DNA of 64,000 nucleotides from Axinella damicornis (taxonomy: Eukaryota; Porifera; Demospongiae; Axinellida; Axinellidae). Positions 1 through 10,696 of the stretch are shown in pieces; position 1 is the first letter of the stretch; each line of letters begins with the position of its first letter. The stretch covers positions 7,604,646-7,668,645 of the forward strand of contig OZ007514.1 in the NCBI GenBank assembly GCA_963931865.1, read 5' to 3'. The position numbers were made by a program, and so were the translations under genes. The notes beneath the pieces were generated by a model. The model was not told where the DNA came from. It searched no databases and worked only from the letters and a program-made list of their open reading frames with translations.

Positions 1-125
1 ACTATGGCTTTGTTTGTCACACCATTTTGTCGTTTGTACGCATGCGCACTTAAACGATCGCTTAGCAACGTATGTAATTATTACTCATGATCGCAGAGTT
101 AGAAGTGCGTTGTGACATGAAAGAG
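1..125 (+). repeat. Left part of a dispersed element, truncated by the window edge
   Basis: The first ~120 bases (ACTATGGCTT, then AACGATCGCTTAGCAACG, then TAATTATTACTCA) match 59590-59700 in the same order and orientation. In the second copy the match soon jumps to sequence resembling 2775-2830 (GGTCTTCAGACAGGGAG and a following ATCCATCCAG). This looks like the flank of the transposase-bearing element at 459-2119, with the 59.6-kb copy an internally deleted derivative. The outer end lies outside the window, so no TSD can be checked. Confidence 0.5.
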
Positions 126-458
126 GTGCATAAGACTGACATGACTGAGGACTCTGTGCGTATAATTTATGTATGTTACTACCTACTGTGTTTTGTGAAT
201 GTGAGGGTGACTCAGCAATATGTGGCAGTCTCGTGTAGAAATCGAAGGTTATTCCGGAATGCAATTATTGAGAAAAACGCGTTCAAAGTTTAGTAAACTT
301 ATTCCAACTCAAACTCTCGCTTTCTTTACTGGAGGCATAATCCAGCGAGCGCAGCAGCTACCTGCATGTCTTACGCGGTACGGGATGCACCTGGAATGTA
401 AAAAATCGAGCGCGATCGTTGCATATAGCGCAGCTGTCTCGATCTATCCGAGTTAGTA

Positions 459-1211
459 ATGGATAGCGTTGGAACTCCCGAGCCTGCAGAGTCGATCTTT
501 GCGAAGCGACAGCGACAGCGACGAGAGAACTACTTCGAAGGGCACGCAAGGGCCGCGTACCGCTTCCAGGAATCGCTGGAGCAAAGTTTTTCCAGCACTA
601 GTACTAGCTCCGAGTCCAGCTCCACCCAAGCGGATGGAAGGCGTGACTGCACACGTCACTGCACCCAAGCGCTTGCCAGCTTGAAAGCGGCATTTGCAGC
701 AATCGGCCAACACCCAACCAAGGTGCTTCAAAACAGAGTGGCTAGCTACCCCACCCCCAAGAAACAGAAGTTGGCACACCAAAACATCACAGGTATTATG
801 AGGCATTACTACAGAATTAAAAATCAGTCATTTGAACAAAGGTGTAATTTCTTCTGTACAGCTCAAAACAAGTGGCTCCGCCAAAATGTGCTTGATGCCC
901 ATGGGAACTTCTTGTTCTGTGAAGATTGCATTGTGGCTTGCTTGGATGTCCACACTGAGCGTTTGCACAAGCAGCGGATCATCAAACGCAAGCAGAAGCA
1001 GCAACCAATAGTAGAGATGACCAAGGGTGAAGTAAGCGAGAAGAGGCTGGAGAGTTACGTTCTTCATGGTGATGATGAGGACTTGCTGACTTTCGCTGTG
1101 TGGTGGCGGACATTGGATGATGATCAAGAAGTGGAAGTTCAGTATCCACACGAACGGCATGGATTGGCTGGCAGGTATAGGATTAGCAGCTATAGGTGTG
1201 TGGGTGAGTGA
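459..1211 (+). pseudogene. N-terminal part of a DDE-type transposable-element protein
   Basis: A 250-codon frame opens with a good ATG. It has a Ser/Thr-rich N-terminal segment (residues ~43-60) and then a region with CNFFCTAQNKWLRQ, a CEDC pair and a basic KRKQKQQ stretch. It ends with HERHGLAGRY, a segment I recall from transposon-encoded proteins of sponges and cnidarians whose C-terminal half is the DUF7869-type region. After residue ~246 the frame runs into GTGTGTGGGTGAGT, which could be a splice donor at 1196. The downstream part of the same protein resumes at ~1400 in another frame. The central catalytic-like region expected between them is absent; the gap holds a 27-bp C tract and short GGGACAAA repeats. 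I read it as a dead, internally deleted copy. Family assignment is from memory of motifs. Confidence 0.5.
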
Positions 1212-1257
1212 GTGCAATGTGCGTGCATCAAAAGGCAGCTAACTTTCTATAGGGTTG

Positions 1258-1284
1258 CCCCCCCCCCCCCCCCCCCCCCCCCCC
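1258..1284. repeat. 27-bp poly-C tract
   Basis: An uninterrupted run of C, followed by a (CA)n stretch and three GGGACAAA-like units, fills the gap between the two halves of the transposase-like gene. Homopolymer runs of this size are prone to length error in both replication and sequencing. Confidence 0.9.
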
Positions 1285-1396
1285 AAACCACACACACAAA
1301 GGGACAAAGGGACAAAGGGACGCCAGGTAATGTGTCTCTGGTGCACAAGAAAGGAGCTGATTTTCCCTTGCAACTAGCACAAACAAAAACAAGTTT

Positions 1397-2119
1397 TTGT
1401 TTGCATGGGCCATGGAGCTAGTAAATGGCGGAGTGATCAGTCACGTGCACATCAGCTTCATGGTAGCTGGTCATACCAAGTTCGCACCAGATCGCCTTTT
1501 TGCCACTATAGGGAGTGCCTACAAGGTAGCTGATGTTTTCAACATTGACGAGCTGAAATCGCTGTGTGCTCCATCAGCAACAACTCTCATCGAAACTGGA
1601 GAGAATGTGCTAACCTGGCGAGACACTCTGGGAGTGAAGTACTCTGACCTTCCTGGAGTTAGGAAGCTCCATGACTTCCTGTTCATAAGAGCACACACTG
1701 GACAGGTGGTGATGAAGGTCCGTGAACACTGCTTCAAAGGACAATGGAAGGATTCACCACTACGAATGGTAAACCCAACAGCTCCTGGCAGACCTTCGAC
1801 AAGTTACAAAGACACACACGAACACAACATCAAGGACGACAAGATGGCAAATATGGTGACAATGTACGACAAGTTCATCTCACCTGACAGGCGTCCAGAG
1901 TATTTGCCAGCGTTAATGCAACCACACCCCATCTCCACATTGGCACAATCATCAGCACGGGTTCAAACAGCCTCAACATCCTCTTCCGCACCTATGAGGA
2001 GAAAGGCTAGTAAGTGCACTGTTGATGGCTGCGACGGAAGTGGACATCGCAACAAGGCTAGGTGGACTGAAGGCCACACAACAAAAGCTGGATGTCCTAT
2101 CTTCCACGCTATGGACTGA
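1397..2119 (+). pseudogene. C-terminal part of the DUF7869-like transposable-element protein with C2HC finger
   Basis: The open frame carries the family signature HISFMVAGHTKFAPDRLF (about residues 19-36), then WRDTLG and LPGVRKLHDFLF. It ends with a zinc-binding tail KCTVDGCDGSGHRNK...HTTKAGCP, which has the C-x4-C-x4-H-x9-H-x5-C spacing of MYT1-type C2HC fingers. In related proteins the AGHTKFAPD block follows the catalytic core. Here no methionine fits the 5' end and the preceding sequence is intron-like or deleted, so this is the 3' portion of the gene that starts at 459. The stop is at 2117-2119, followed by a poly(A) signal. The low copy degeneration in this half suggests a fairly young insertion. 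Confidence 0.55.
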
Positions 2120-2200
2120 ATATTTACATTGTATGTTGTACTATCCCACTTATCTTCTCTACAAGTGGCACTTTCACAGGATATGGTGGAACAAATTCTA

Positions 2201-2206
2201 AATAAA
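2201..2206 (+). promoter_or_regulatory. Poly(A) signal of the transposase-like gene
   Basis: AATAAA lies 82 bases past the stop codon of the upstream frame, in an A/T-rich context (CTAAATAAAGC). Spacing and orientation suit a 3'-end signal. Confidence 0.5.
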
Positions 2207-2219
2207 GCACACTATAGCA

Positions 2220-3165
2220 AAACACTCAAGCCTTCCGTGGGTCTACAACTGTTCTTGCTTCCCACCCATGTATTTAGAACTGGTCCACGGTAATAGTTCG
2301 CTATAAATAATGCTTGATCGGATACTACGAGAGCATTTTTCGCTCAGTGCTTCATAAAAACACAAGGCATTGCCCAACATGTACACTAGCTACAACAGTC
2401 CCGCATCAATCACCCTACATCAGTAATCTACCGAACAATGGCTAAAACAGGCTCATAACATAACGCAGCAGTCCCCACTCACCTTCTTTTCAAGCAGACA
2501 CGAGTAGACAGCTCTGCTTCGCTGACCGCGTGTATCGTCCCTACTCAATCAACGCAGTCACGTGGCTTTATTACATTCTTCAATTAAACGCTTGAGGGTG
2601 CGACGCTTACTTCCGCATAACTCCGCGCGTAAGCGACGAACTGCTTCTAAACTCCAGCGGAGTGTCATGCATACCCCAAGGCGTCGATCTGTGCGATTAA
2701 CTCATTTTTGACCACGACGGAATAATCTTCGATTTCTACACGAGACTGTCACATATGTAAATCTCATTCAGCCTAATAGTATGGTCTTCAGACAGGGAGT
2801 GCTGGCTTGGTATCCATCCAGAGAAGGGTTAGCCTCATTCCCAGGCCGTTTTGGGAGGGAGAAATGGCCTGGCAACTTCCGCGGCGAGTTCAAACTGTTA
2901 CTTCCACTGCCAGAGAGTTGGAAGACCCAATCAGAGTTCAGATCGCTGTCACATGACAACAGTAAACCAAATTGCGTCATGCGTTGAAACGTCGCAGTCA
3001 CACCCATTCATCACAATAGTTGATTACTCGATCACGCTAGTGTAGGTGCTCTGCACGACGACTTTTGTTTGTTCGGTATCCCTACATCCTGTTACATTTT
3101 AAGTAATACCAAGAGTTCATAACAATAAGAGTGTGCAACTGCCATATGGTATCCACTGCCACCAT
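2220..3165. other. Gene-free stretch after the transposase-like gene
   Basis: No convincing coding frame. At 2829-2880 there is a half-copy of the TAGCCTCATTCCCAGG foldback family (left terminus and inverted GGCCTGG, no right terminus). The GC-rich block 2580-2660 (CGCGCGTAAGCGACG) could be the end of the element that begins before base 1. Confidence 0.4.
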
Positions 3166-3174
3166 CTCGACAGC

Positions 3175-3965
3175 TGGACTCACCAAAAATTACATGAAAC
3201 ACCCTTTTCAGTGAGAAGTCCTACTCAGCCTATTAGTTCGCTAAAGTTGCTTCCTAGCCTGTTGTGGCATCATCGCCTCGATTTCCGAGGTCAAAGGTCA
3301 CGTGCATATTTAATGAGCTTCAACAATTCTTGTGGGTTCTGTACTGGCTTTGAGCTAGCCTCATTCCCAGGATGCGGAAGAGTGCCGCTCTTCCATATCC
3401 GTCAATGCAAACAGGGTAGGCCTGGGAATGCGGCTAGCTTTGAGCATCCATGACTTGTATCAACTGTTTTCTTATGGAGGTCACACGCATTTGTTGGGAA
3501 GTCAAACTTTAAATTCAGCTCCAGTTAGGATTCTCCGCCTGCTTGAAGGATTAGAAGAGCAGTTAACACGTTATCAGCAGAAACCAAACTCCAGCCTGCC
3601 TCTAAGTGTACCATGTTATCCATTGTTGGAGCTTGTATCGTAACTGTTTGCTAGGCTACGTCATTTCTATGTATGATCTGATGACATGCACGTGATATGA
3701 AAAAGATTGATTTGTGTGGTGCACCGGTGCATGCTGTGGCCATAGACGATATCAGTTGCAAGTGGCTATGATAGTGAAGGGAACAAATTAACATTCATGA
3801 CTATATTTCGAACTCGCTCATTTAATATGCCGTGACCTTTGACCTTGGAAATCGAGATGACGATGCCGCAACAGGCTAACTTTAGCGAACTAATAGGCTG
3901 AGTAAGAACGTTTAGCTTCTCACTGAAAATGGCGTTTCATGGAATTTTGGGCGAGTCCAGCAGCT
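3175..3965. mobile_element. ~0.8-kb element with ~145-bp inverted termini
   Basis: The segment 3175-3315 is repeated in inverted orientation at 3815-3965. Shared blocks are CAGCTG + GGACTC at the tips, CATGAAAC, TTTTCAGTGAGAAG, ACTCAGCC + TATTAGTTCGCTAAA, AGCCTGTTG, and GAGGTCAAAGGTCACG. The interior has no coding frame and is itself invaded by an 81-bp foldback at 3356-3436. The arms differ by indels, so the element is old; no clear TSD is seen. Confidence 0.6.
3356..3436. mobile_element. 81-bp foldback MITE, TAGCCTC family, 9-bp TSD
   Basis: It begins TAGCCTCATTCCCAGG and ends CCTGGGAATGCGGCTA, an inverted pair. The flanks are GCTTTGAGC on both sides (3347-3355 and 3437-3445), a perfect 9-bp duplication. 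The inside holds a second small inverted repeat, AAGAGTG(C) / (G)CGCTCTT. Termini match the 600-bp element at 47448-48047. Confidence 0.85.
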
Positions 3966-4059
3966 GAGTGTATACAGCCCATGCAAACAGTGTGGTCAAC
4001 ATGTACATAGGCTATGTAAACTCTGTAGTTTGGTTACCTAATCAGAGAATGCAGTAGCG

Positions 4060-4515
4060 TTCTCTATTTAGGGATGGCCAAGGAAATTTTGATTTTACCA
4101 TACTGATGCACCAGCAGGATAACGGCCAAAGAAGCTACAACCCCCCAAACCAAGCATGCAGACAGAATGATACTGCCTAGCAGTTCACAAAAACACTCAC
4201 AAATGTACCTTAGAGTATGCGGGAGTCGATGAACATGTCGCGGAGAAAAGTCCGATTTCGTCATCTTCTTTCTTTTTTCTTTCTTCTTTCTCATAACAAA
4301 AATTTGCCTAAGGATAGCGTACCAACTAAAGCACTTCTGGAGTTCATTTACGCACAGAACAACACCGATTTCACCGTAGTAGAGCCTTTGAGCCCTTTTG
4401 CCCACGAACTGGCAAGAACAGCAGTTTTTTTAGCTAGCTACGAACCGATGGCATTCTAGCACGACGCCATTTTGAGGCAATGAGGTCACGTTCGCCAATT
4501 GCGCATGCGCAATCC
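4060..4515 (-). repeat. Family S repeat, ATGGCGTC plus splice-donor module
   Basis: On the minus strand this reads GCGCATGCGC, then CAAAATGGCGTCGTG, GAAATCGGTGTTGTTCTGTG, a purine-rich AAGAAAGAAG tract, GACATGTTCATCGACTC, CTCTAAGGTACATTTGTGAG (a good 5' splice site), CATGCTTGGTTTGG and GGCCATCCCTAAATAGAGAA. Copies lie at 13028-13470 (+) and 43745-43955 (+, 5' truncated). Frames within it are not conserved between copies (the ATG frame here stops after four codons), so it is treated as a repeat, not a gene. Confidence 0.65.
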
Positions 4516-4529
4516 AAAATGCAAGCACA

Positions 4530-4860
4530 TGTTGTGTTCTTTTGCTTGTGATGGCTGCGTTTGGTACACTAACAGAATCCCTGTGAATCCGTCATCTGGT
4601 GGCTTCGACTGCTACGAGGAAGTTCTACCAACCTGTTCTTGTCAAGATGTATTGTGACTATGCCGTCATGGAGGCGTGGCTTTCTTTTCATGACGTAACT
4701 ATACAGTGCAGAACTGTGAGGCTAGAGTTTTGGATTTCCATTGCAAGCACATGACCTACACGGCTGCCATCGAGCTCTCTCATCTGATGGAAGGTGAATG
4801 CCCCACCCCCTCATCCGTGAAGACAACAATAAACATTGATCACAACAGCAACATCAAAAA
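4530..4860 (+). CDS. Candidate cysteine-rich ectodomain exons upstream of the 7TM gene
   Basis: Two short open stretches look protein-like although neither has a start. The first (about 4525-4662) reads CSFACDGCVWYTNRIP...FDCYEEVLPTCSCQD. The second begins after the acceptor-like TATACAGTGCAG at 4701-4712 and reads NCEARVLDFHCKHMTY...LSHLMEG. It ends at AAG|GTGAAT. Both are rich in Cys and aromatic residues, as in extracellular receptor domains, and lie on the strand of the receptor exons that start at 5903. Splice phases do not join them directly to that exon, so at least one missing exon (first membrane segment) would be needed. They may be chance frames. Confidence 0.2.
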
Positions 4861-5064
4861 TTATTAATGGAAACTGCATTAAAGCCTGCTCAGTGCCCAG
4901 CAGAAGGTCCACGTCCATCAAGAGAGACCATCGCAGATTTGTTGACATGGTGATCGCCTCGTAGTCTCGGGCCTAGGAACGCTAACGTGGTGATTAAGTA
5001 ACAACACCAGTCTGGCATACATCCAGTTCCCCCGTACCCTTATGGTGATGTGATGTTGCATGTA

Positions 5065-5395
5065 CCATGACTAAGAAGTTACGCATTTCATGCGCTCAAA
5101 AAGTACGCAAACTAGTGGCAAAAAATTTTCTGCGAAAAATAAAAAGGATTTAGTGATGGCCTGTCACATTCGGAATTATTCCACCCCTCCAAAAAGGTAA
5201 GAAAGAAGGAGAAATGCCTTTAACCAGGCTCAGTCCCACCCCCTCCCTAAATTCTACATTTTATAATGGATGGGACTGAGCCTGGTTAAAGGCATTTTGT
5301 TTCTTAGCTTTTTCGAGGGGTGGAATAATTCCGAATGTGACAGGCCATCACTAAATCCTTTTTATTTTTCGCAGAAATTTTTTTGCCACTAGTGA
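5065..5395. mobile_element. Palindromic foldback element (~280-bp core)
   Basis: The core 5113-5394 is an almost perfect palindrome: CTAGTGGCAAAAAATTTTCT at the left returns as AGAAATTTTTTTGCCACTAG at the right. Internal blocks (GATGGCCTGTCACATTCGG, TTCCACCCC, AAATGCCTTTAACCAGGC) are mirrored. A half-copy lies at 43660-43740 and a diverged copy at 11190-11400. The diverged copy shares the extra sequence at 5065-5112 (CATTTCATGCGCTCAAAAAG), so the full element is longer than the palindrome. Confidence 0.75.
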
Positions 5396-5902
5396 AGGTA
5401 GAAACAAGTTACTTCCGCTTGATTTCCAGTGCTTATCAATGCCCTGGCAGTTATGATTTTAATGAAACACCGTCAATAGCTTTCTCACTGTACCGTTTTC
5501 GTGGCCTCGTTTCCAGGCCTTGTACACCTACAGTTTTTGATCGTTTACGCAGACAAGGTCTGGGAATCTTCACAGGCTTCTAGCCTGGGGATCCTTCATA
5601 TGCTCGGTGTAACTCTCAGTTGGTGCTTGTCCCATTTTTGTAGCTAGCACGGAATGCAAGATTGGTCTCGTATTATTGTGATGACATATGACGGTTGAGC
5701 CACATATCACATACTAAGATTCCCCAGGCCTTCTCTGCCATGTTTGCATACTGTAAAAACTGGAGGTGTAGAAGGCCAGGGAATGAGGCTACCATTTTCA
5801 TGTATGGTTGTTACATGCATAAAGTAACCAGTCAGCACTTCCCATTCGGTCACCCTCGACAACGGGCTGTATAACTAGAAAATTAATGCCCCTATGTTAC
5901 AG

Positions 5903-6036
5903 TATCCTGGCATTGTCTCTCACCCTTGTAGCATTGTTTGTCGTCATGACGTATTTTGACCAGCGTGGCCTTTATTGCGGTCAGCTGAGTGTGAGGGCTG
6001 CGGCCAGTGATCCAACCATCTTTTGTACACTCTCAG
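5903..6036 (+). CDS. 7TM receptor, exon with a mid-protein membrane helix
   Basis: The exon lies between acceptor TTACAG|T and donor CAG|GTAAGA. In its single open frame it reads ILALSLTLVALFVVMTYF, a clear hydrophobic helix, followed by DQRGLYCGQLSVR and FCTLSG. The helix, extracellular Cys and next-helix start match TM2-loop-TM3 of a class F-like receptor. It ends in phase 1 and joins exactly, in frame, to the exon at 10697. It is too short to show in ORF lists. Upstream exons for TM1 and the N-terminal domain should lie before it but were not securely found. Confidence 0.6.
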
Positions 6037-6090
6037 GTAAGATGTTTCATACCTAGCAGTATTAACTTGTCAGGCTTGGCGTGTGTATAT

Positions 6091-6259
6091 TATAGTGGAA
6101 CCTGTCTATAGTGGTCACCGGTATTTTTGGCCACCATAGACAGGGGCTGCTTAAGGTCATTTTGTATTGGATTAGTGCAAATATATAGGACCAGCAGTAT
6201 GACCATAGTAGAGAGGTGGCTGCCTTAAACAGTGACCTCTATTGACAGGCTCCACTGTA
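6091..6259. mobile_element. ~169-bp Tc1/mariner-like MITE
   Basis: The left end TATAGTGGAACCTGTCTATA and the right end GACAGGCTCCACTGTA are inverted repeats bounded by TA, the TSD of Tc1/mariner elements. A second, inner inverted pair is GTCACCGG / CAGTGACC. No coding capacity. The position is inside the 7TM intron. Confidence 0.65.
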
Positions 6260-6599
6260 CATGCATGTGTTTACAAAGTTTGAGTGCATGCATGGTGGGT
6301 GTAGAACAGCAACTGGAAACAATGAAAAGGCACTAAAGTGCAAACCTCACCCTCATGTAGCGAAGCATACCCATAAGATCTACTAGTGGAATGCAGGACA
6401 TTGGAGGACGAGCCTGAGCGAAGTGCATGGAGCAGTTGCATTCATATGACGGTCATCAGACTCAATTATGTGACTGGGCAATGAGCCACAGAAATATATG
6501 ACACTAAACATACACTCGTGCACATCGCAACTGTGAGTCTGGTTAGCGTTAGCTGAAGCATTCTAGCAGGTACATCACCAGCCATGGTGGTAGACCCAC

Positions 6600-6828
6600 G
6601 AGTAGCTGTGTGCCTTTCCTAAGAACAGTACTGCCACCGGAAGTGGGAGAGAACGCTAGAGCAATGGTGGCCAACGGCGAGACAAAAGCGCTCATATCTC
6701 CACCACCAAGGTGAGTTTCAACACCAACTTTTTACATTCAGGTCAGGGCATGATACCGGTCACGGCGGTATAGTCAGAATTTCTGTAGGCCAAGCCTAAG
6801 TACTCAAACATTATTAGATTATCGAGGG
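6600..6828 (+). repeat. Family V repeat, partial (second module only)
   Basis: It carries GTGTGCCTTTCCTAAGAAC, ACTGCCACCGG, GAGCAATGGTGGCC, CATATCTCCACCACCAAG|GTGAGTTTC and GGTCACGGCGGTATAGTCAG. These are the B half of the dimeric repeat described for 54583-58220. The ATG module and the splice-donor consensus are both present, though the ATG context is changed to ATGGTGG. Confidence 0.75.
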
Positions 6829-7358
6829 GCAACCGCACTCCTGGTAGCCGTTGCAACCCCGCGGTTGCCTCGCTGTGGCGAAGCTTATTAATGCAATTTG
6901 TTCCAATTAACGCACATGCCACGTGGCTCAGTCGATCGCGAGCAATGGCGACCAAAACAAAGACAAGACATTATTACAGCACTCACAACTTAGCCAGCAC
7001 GATGAGTTTCGGTATATAAGCTTCAGTGAACGACAGCGATCACGGCCGTGTGGTCAAAATCTTCGTGTGCCTTTCCCAAGAACGGTACTACCACCGGAAG
7101 TCGAAGAGAACGCTCGAGCAATGGCGGCCAACAGCGAGACAAAAGCGCTCATATCTCCGCCACGAAGGAGAGTTTGAGCACCAACTTTTATCGTTCAGGT
7201 CAGTGCTTGATAGCGATCACGGCGGTGTAATCAGAATCTCTGCAGGCCAATGCTAACTATTATATAAATTAATTATTTATTATTTATGCGGCACAATTTT
7301 TCCCCTACCAGGAGTGTAATTACGCGGCTCAATTTTTCCCCTACCAGGAGTGTAATAG
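6821..7358 (+). repeat. Family V repeat, full dimer plus two terminal motifs
   Basis: It starts with CGAGGGGCAACCGCACTCC and contains module A (ATG at 6945) and module B (ATG ~7121). In this copy both former splice donors are mutated (GATGAGTTTC and GGAGAGTTTG instead of GGTGAGTTTC). It ends with two copies of the 3' motif CGGC(A/T)CAATTTTTCCCC + TACCAGGAGTGTAAT at 7283-7355. Orientation matches the host receptor gene. Confidence 0.75.
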
Positions 7359-7525
7359 GAGCGAAATAGTGTAGGGATACACTAAATCATCCCTATACTA
7401 ATATAGGGACGAAATAGTGTGGAGTCATTAATTCATTCCTATAATACTATAGGGGCAAATTAGTGTAGGGGTACACTAAATTCTCCCTATATACATAGGG
7501 ACGAATTACGTAGTGTAGGGTACTG
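7345..7525. repeat. Tandem repeat, ~60-70-bp units
   Basis: Three degenerate units contain ATAGGGACGAAATAGTGTAG then ACACTAAAT and CCCTAT. Each unit is itself partly palindromic (TAGGGA...TCCCTA). It directly follows the family V terminal motifs. Confidence 0.7.
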
Positions 7526-8879
7526 TTGATGGGATGCGCTGATGTGTAAAGGTACGTTTCCTGAGTGATAATAGGAGGTGTTGATTAGACCTTGCAATCG
7601 TTGTCAACTGTGTTCCTGCCAGATCGATGACTGCAAGAACCGATGGAATGTTGGTACCTCGGAGAGCGCTACTACTGGCTTTGGACCAATATTATTATGC
7701 TATGAAGTAGGGCACCCCAGAACGTACCCTGTGTGTAGATCTTTGAATGTTACCTGATCCAGTATGAGTGCCTTCAGAGGGCTCACGACAATAACAGTAG
7801 ACATTGGTGTGCGCAAAGTCGAACACAAGTGACAGACTAGTCTCGGTCCCAGACCCAACCAACCTCAGCACGGATCGCTTTTAGTATCGCGCGGGGGGAA
7901 GGAAGGGTCTGGTAGATATAGTGCACATTCCTAAGGTCTCATTACTGTTAATTGAGACTTGTTGAATTTATCAGGACACATCAAAATTTCACACGTGGTC
8001 ATCAAGAGTCAAGCCGCCTCCCTCCCTCCCTCCCTCCCCTCTTCTGGATTAAGGAGTGACCACTGTACTTTAAGTTTGAGGTGGCATATATCATGTTAGC
8101 TGTACACCATGAACCTCATACTTCAAAAACATTTAGCATTAATTAGTTGTAACCGTTCTATGACATCATTTTTTGGCCACGCCTACATCCGCCCCGCCGA
8201 TGAAGAGAATTATGCCATCGCAAAATATTAGAAAAGTCGGAGCAGTTTTCCGTAGAGCTAGGGTTTATACTGTTGTTGCAGCAGAGCCCAGTCTGAGTAC
8301 TAACTAAAACTCGATTGGGATCCAGAGAATTACAAACCGTATGGGAGATAAGAGCGTTTGTCTTACACCGATCACGAAAATTAGTGATTTTGAGAAACAA
8401 ATCGGGTCACAGTTCTTTCAAACCTTCGTCCTTTGCTATCCCAAGCAAGATCCTGGATGACCTGTGCATAGTGAAGCAAAATGAGCAGAAAAAGTCGGCT
8501 ATTCGGTGGGGAACTGCTCCGATTGTGGCGATGTTTCCTCTTTTCTCATGAATTGCAGTACTCCCATCGCGGTTTTCACGGCCTTAGCACACGACTGGAA
8601 AAGCGGACAGAAACTACTATCCCGTGAAGGCCATCCACCGTAGGTAACAACAAGCTACTATCACGGGAGCAGATCGATATTTTGGATGACTAGAACCGGA
8701 GCCATACTTAGCTACCTCACAAATGCAACCGCGAGGAAGCTTCCACGGATCAATAACAATATTCCGTAATCTTTCCGCGTTACGTCAATATCATTGAGTC
8801 ACGCCTTATTGCACTTGAGAATAATAATTATGACACCCTGCCTAACTCGATTGATGTGATGGGTCTTGAACTCCACAAC

Positions 8880-9025
8880 ACTGATAAGATGACATAGCTC
8901 CCTCAGTACATGCCAGGCATGGTCCTAAACTCACAGTTTGAACAGCCCATCATCCCACACCGAGTCAAAGGCTTTCCTCTTGTCCAGCAGCAGCATGAGC
9001 TTTGTTGCTGATGTGCTGGATAGCT
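8880..9025 (-). pseudogene. Non-LTR reverse-transcriptase fragment
   Basis: On the minus strand the frame LMLLLDKRKAFDSVWDDG + LFKL matches the RT block A region (LLLDxxKAFDSVWHDGLLxKL) of Jockey/CR1-type elements. The first catalytic Asp (LLLD) and AFDSVW are intact. Upstream sequence continues in another frame as AIQHISNKAH. It is a short dead remnant inside the receptor intron. Confidence 0.55.
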
Positions 9026-9995
9026 TCTTGGAATTCCATAGCAGTATAAAACCAGCTTATACCTGGTTTGGAACCACCCTGGAGAGGGCGCTCATATACA
9101 GGAGTGTATATTAGTAAAACCATGTAGCCACAAGATTACATTCTCACCCAATGTAGACCGGAGAGTGATGCCTAGACAGGGATCATTGCCTGAAGTTTAA
9201 GTATAGGGACTGTTAGGCGGTGATGGAAATAGTTTCTCCGTCGTATTATATACTTTTGTTCCCCTTGTTTGTGGAGTGTATCAAATTCTGTTGGGGTTAT
9301 CCATTTGGATTCACATCCCACTGATTTACTAGGCTGCAACTTATATAGGGTTCAGCTCTGGTTTAGTTGCATGTGATTATCATACACCCCAGCTTACCCT
9401 CTAACTCCTGCCCGTCACTTATAGCAACAGCGGCATGAGGTTGAAACGTTATATACACTTGCTGGATAGCTCAATTTGTTGCTTCATGACTGTTGAATTG
9501 TAACTTGGGTCGAGTAGCTACATAGCTGGAATTCGAACTGGCTGTACCAGCGATGTCCAGCACCTTTGATTGCCACAAGTTGAATGGAAAACATAACCGT
9601 GCAACTGGTTTCAAGTGGCTTGGGTTTCAGCCGGCTAGGTTGGGGTTATTTGACAATTGTGTTTGTCGATCACCAGAAGCTGCCACTGATACGTACATAG
9701 CACATAAAGCACAGCAACAACAGTTATTGTAGTTGCTGCAATGGCTGGGAAGTTTACCAAGATTGCTCAGTTGTAGCTCCCTTGGTTTGATTGGAGATTC
9801 ATGTGTGTATATATTATGTAATTTCGTGATGACCTGCTTTTTGCCACTTGCAGTATGGAAAAGCGGGTAGATCCTGGTATATTTCCTCACGTGAGCTCAA
9901 CGTAATTGACAAGTGGCAAAAGATTTCAGAACGAAAAGGTGATTCAGAAGTTGCGTGTATTGTTCAAACTCAACCCTTGGTGTGTATGACAGTCG

Positions 9996-10018
9996 CCCCC
10001 CCCCCCCCCCCCCCCCCC
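9996..10018. repeat. 23-bp poly-C tract
   Basis: Uninterrupted C run inside the receptor intron. Confidence 0.9.
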
Positions 10019-10696
10019 ACCCGCTAGCTAGATACATGTGGTAAGGTACCTCATAGCTTTGCGCTTGCTGTTCTGAGTCCCAGTTCTCCCACGTTAAATT
10101 TAAGCCCTTTCTACCCTTGACGTCATGCACATGAGGAAAGATACCAGGCCCTCCACTTTCTTCGTGCAACCAAAACGGCGTGTCATACTCGCCCAAAGTA
10201 GTTTTTGTGGTAGATTACGCTGGATGGGCAATGTTTGGTTGTGGTTCGTATCAACAATGCCTTTTGATTGGGTTTGGTTTGTACACTTTTCATGCCAATT
10301 TGTAATGTATTATGTTGTGACATTATGATCTGCACGCTGTGTGCCTTATAAAAACACACCGCTAATAATGTGACAATGACATTATCATGGGCTCTTACTA
10401 TCGAAATAAATTATACATAGCCCTGTCAAGATTGTGCACATTGTTCCATCTACAGTGGTATTTCCTCAACAGTTTGCTTGATGGGGATTCAGTTGAGTAT
10501 ACTGAGGGATGTGCATGCGAACAATTGTAATTTGCATTCATTATACGTAGGCCACATGGCGAAGGAGCAAAATTTCCTTGGTGCAAATTGTAGCTGCTTT
10601 GAAGGTGAAATGTGTACTCTAATGAAGATTTCTCAACATATAGTATTATCTCATTTACTTATTTGAATGAACGCTTCTCCTCTTTTCCATTGGCAG

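Larger units (their letters stand above)
6037..10696 (+). other. 4.66-kb intron of the 7TM gene, filled with repeats
   Basis: The intron is bounded by GTAAGA at 6037 and TTGGCAG at 10690-10696. It carries a mariner-like MITE (6091-6259), two family V copies (6600-7260), a 60-70-bp tandem repeat (7345-7525), an RT fragment (8880-9025) and a 23-bp poly-C tract (9996-10018). No other gene is evident in 7530-8880 or 9030-10690. Confidence 0.6.

Noticed and set aside
4530..4662. Niemann-Pick C1 N-terminal domain, suggested by CSCQD
   Set aside because: The motif is five residues long and runs straight into a stop; no other NPC1 feature is present.
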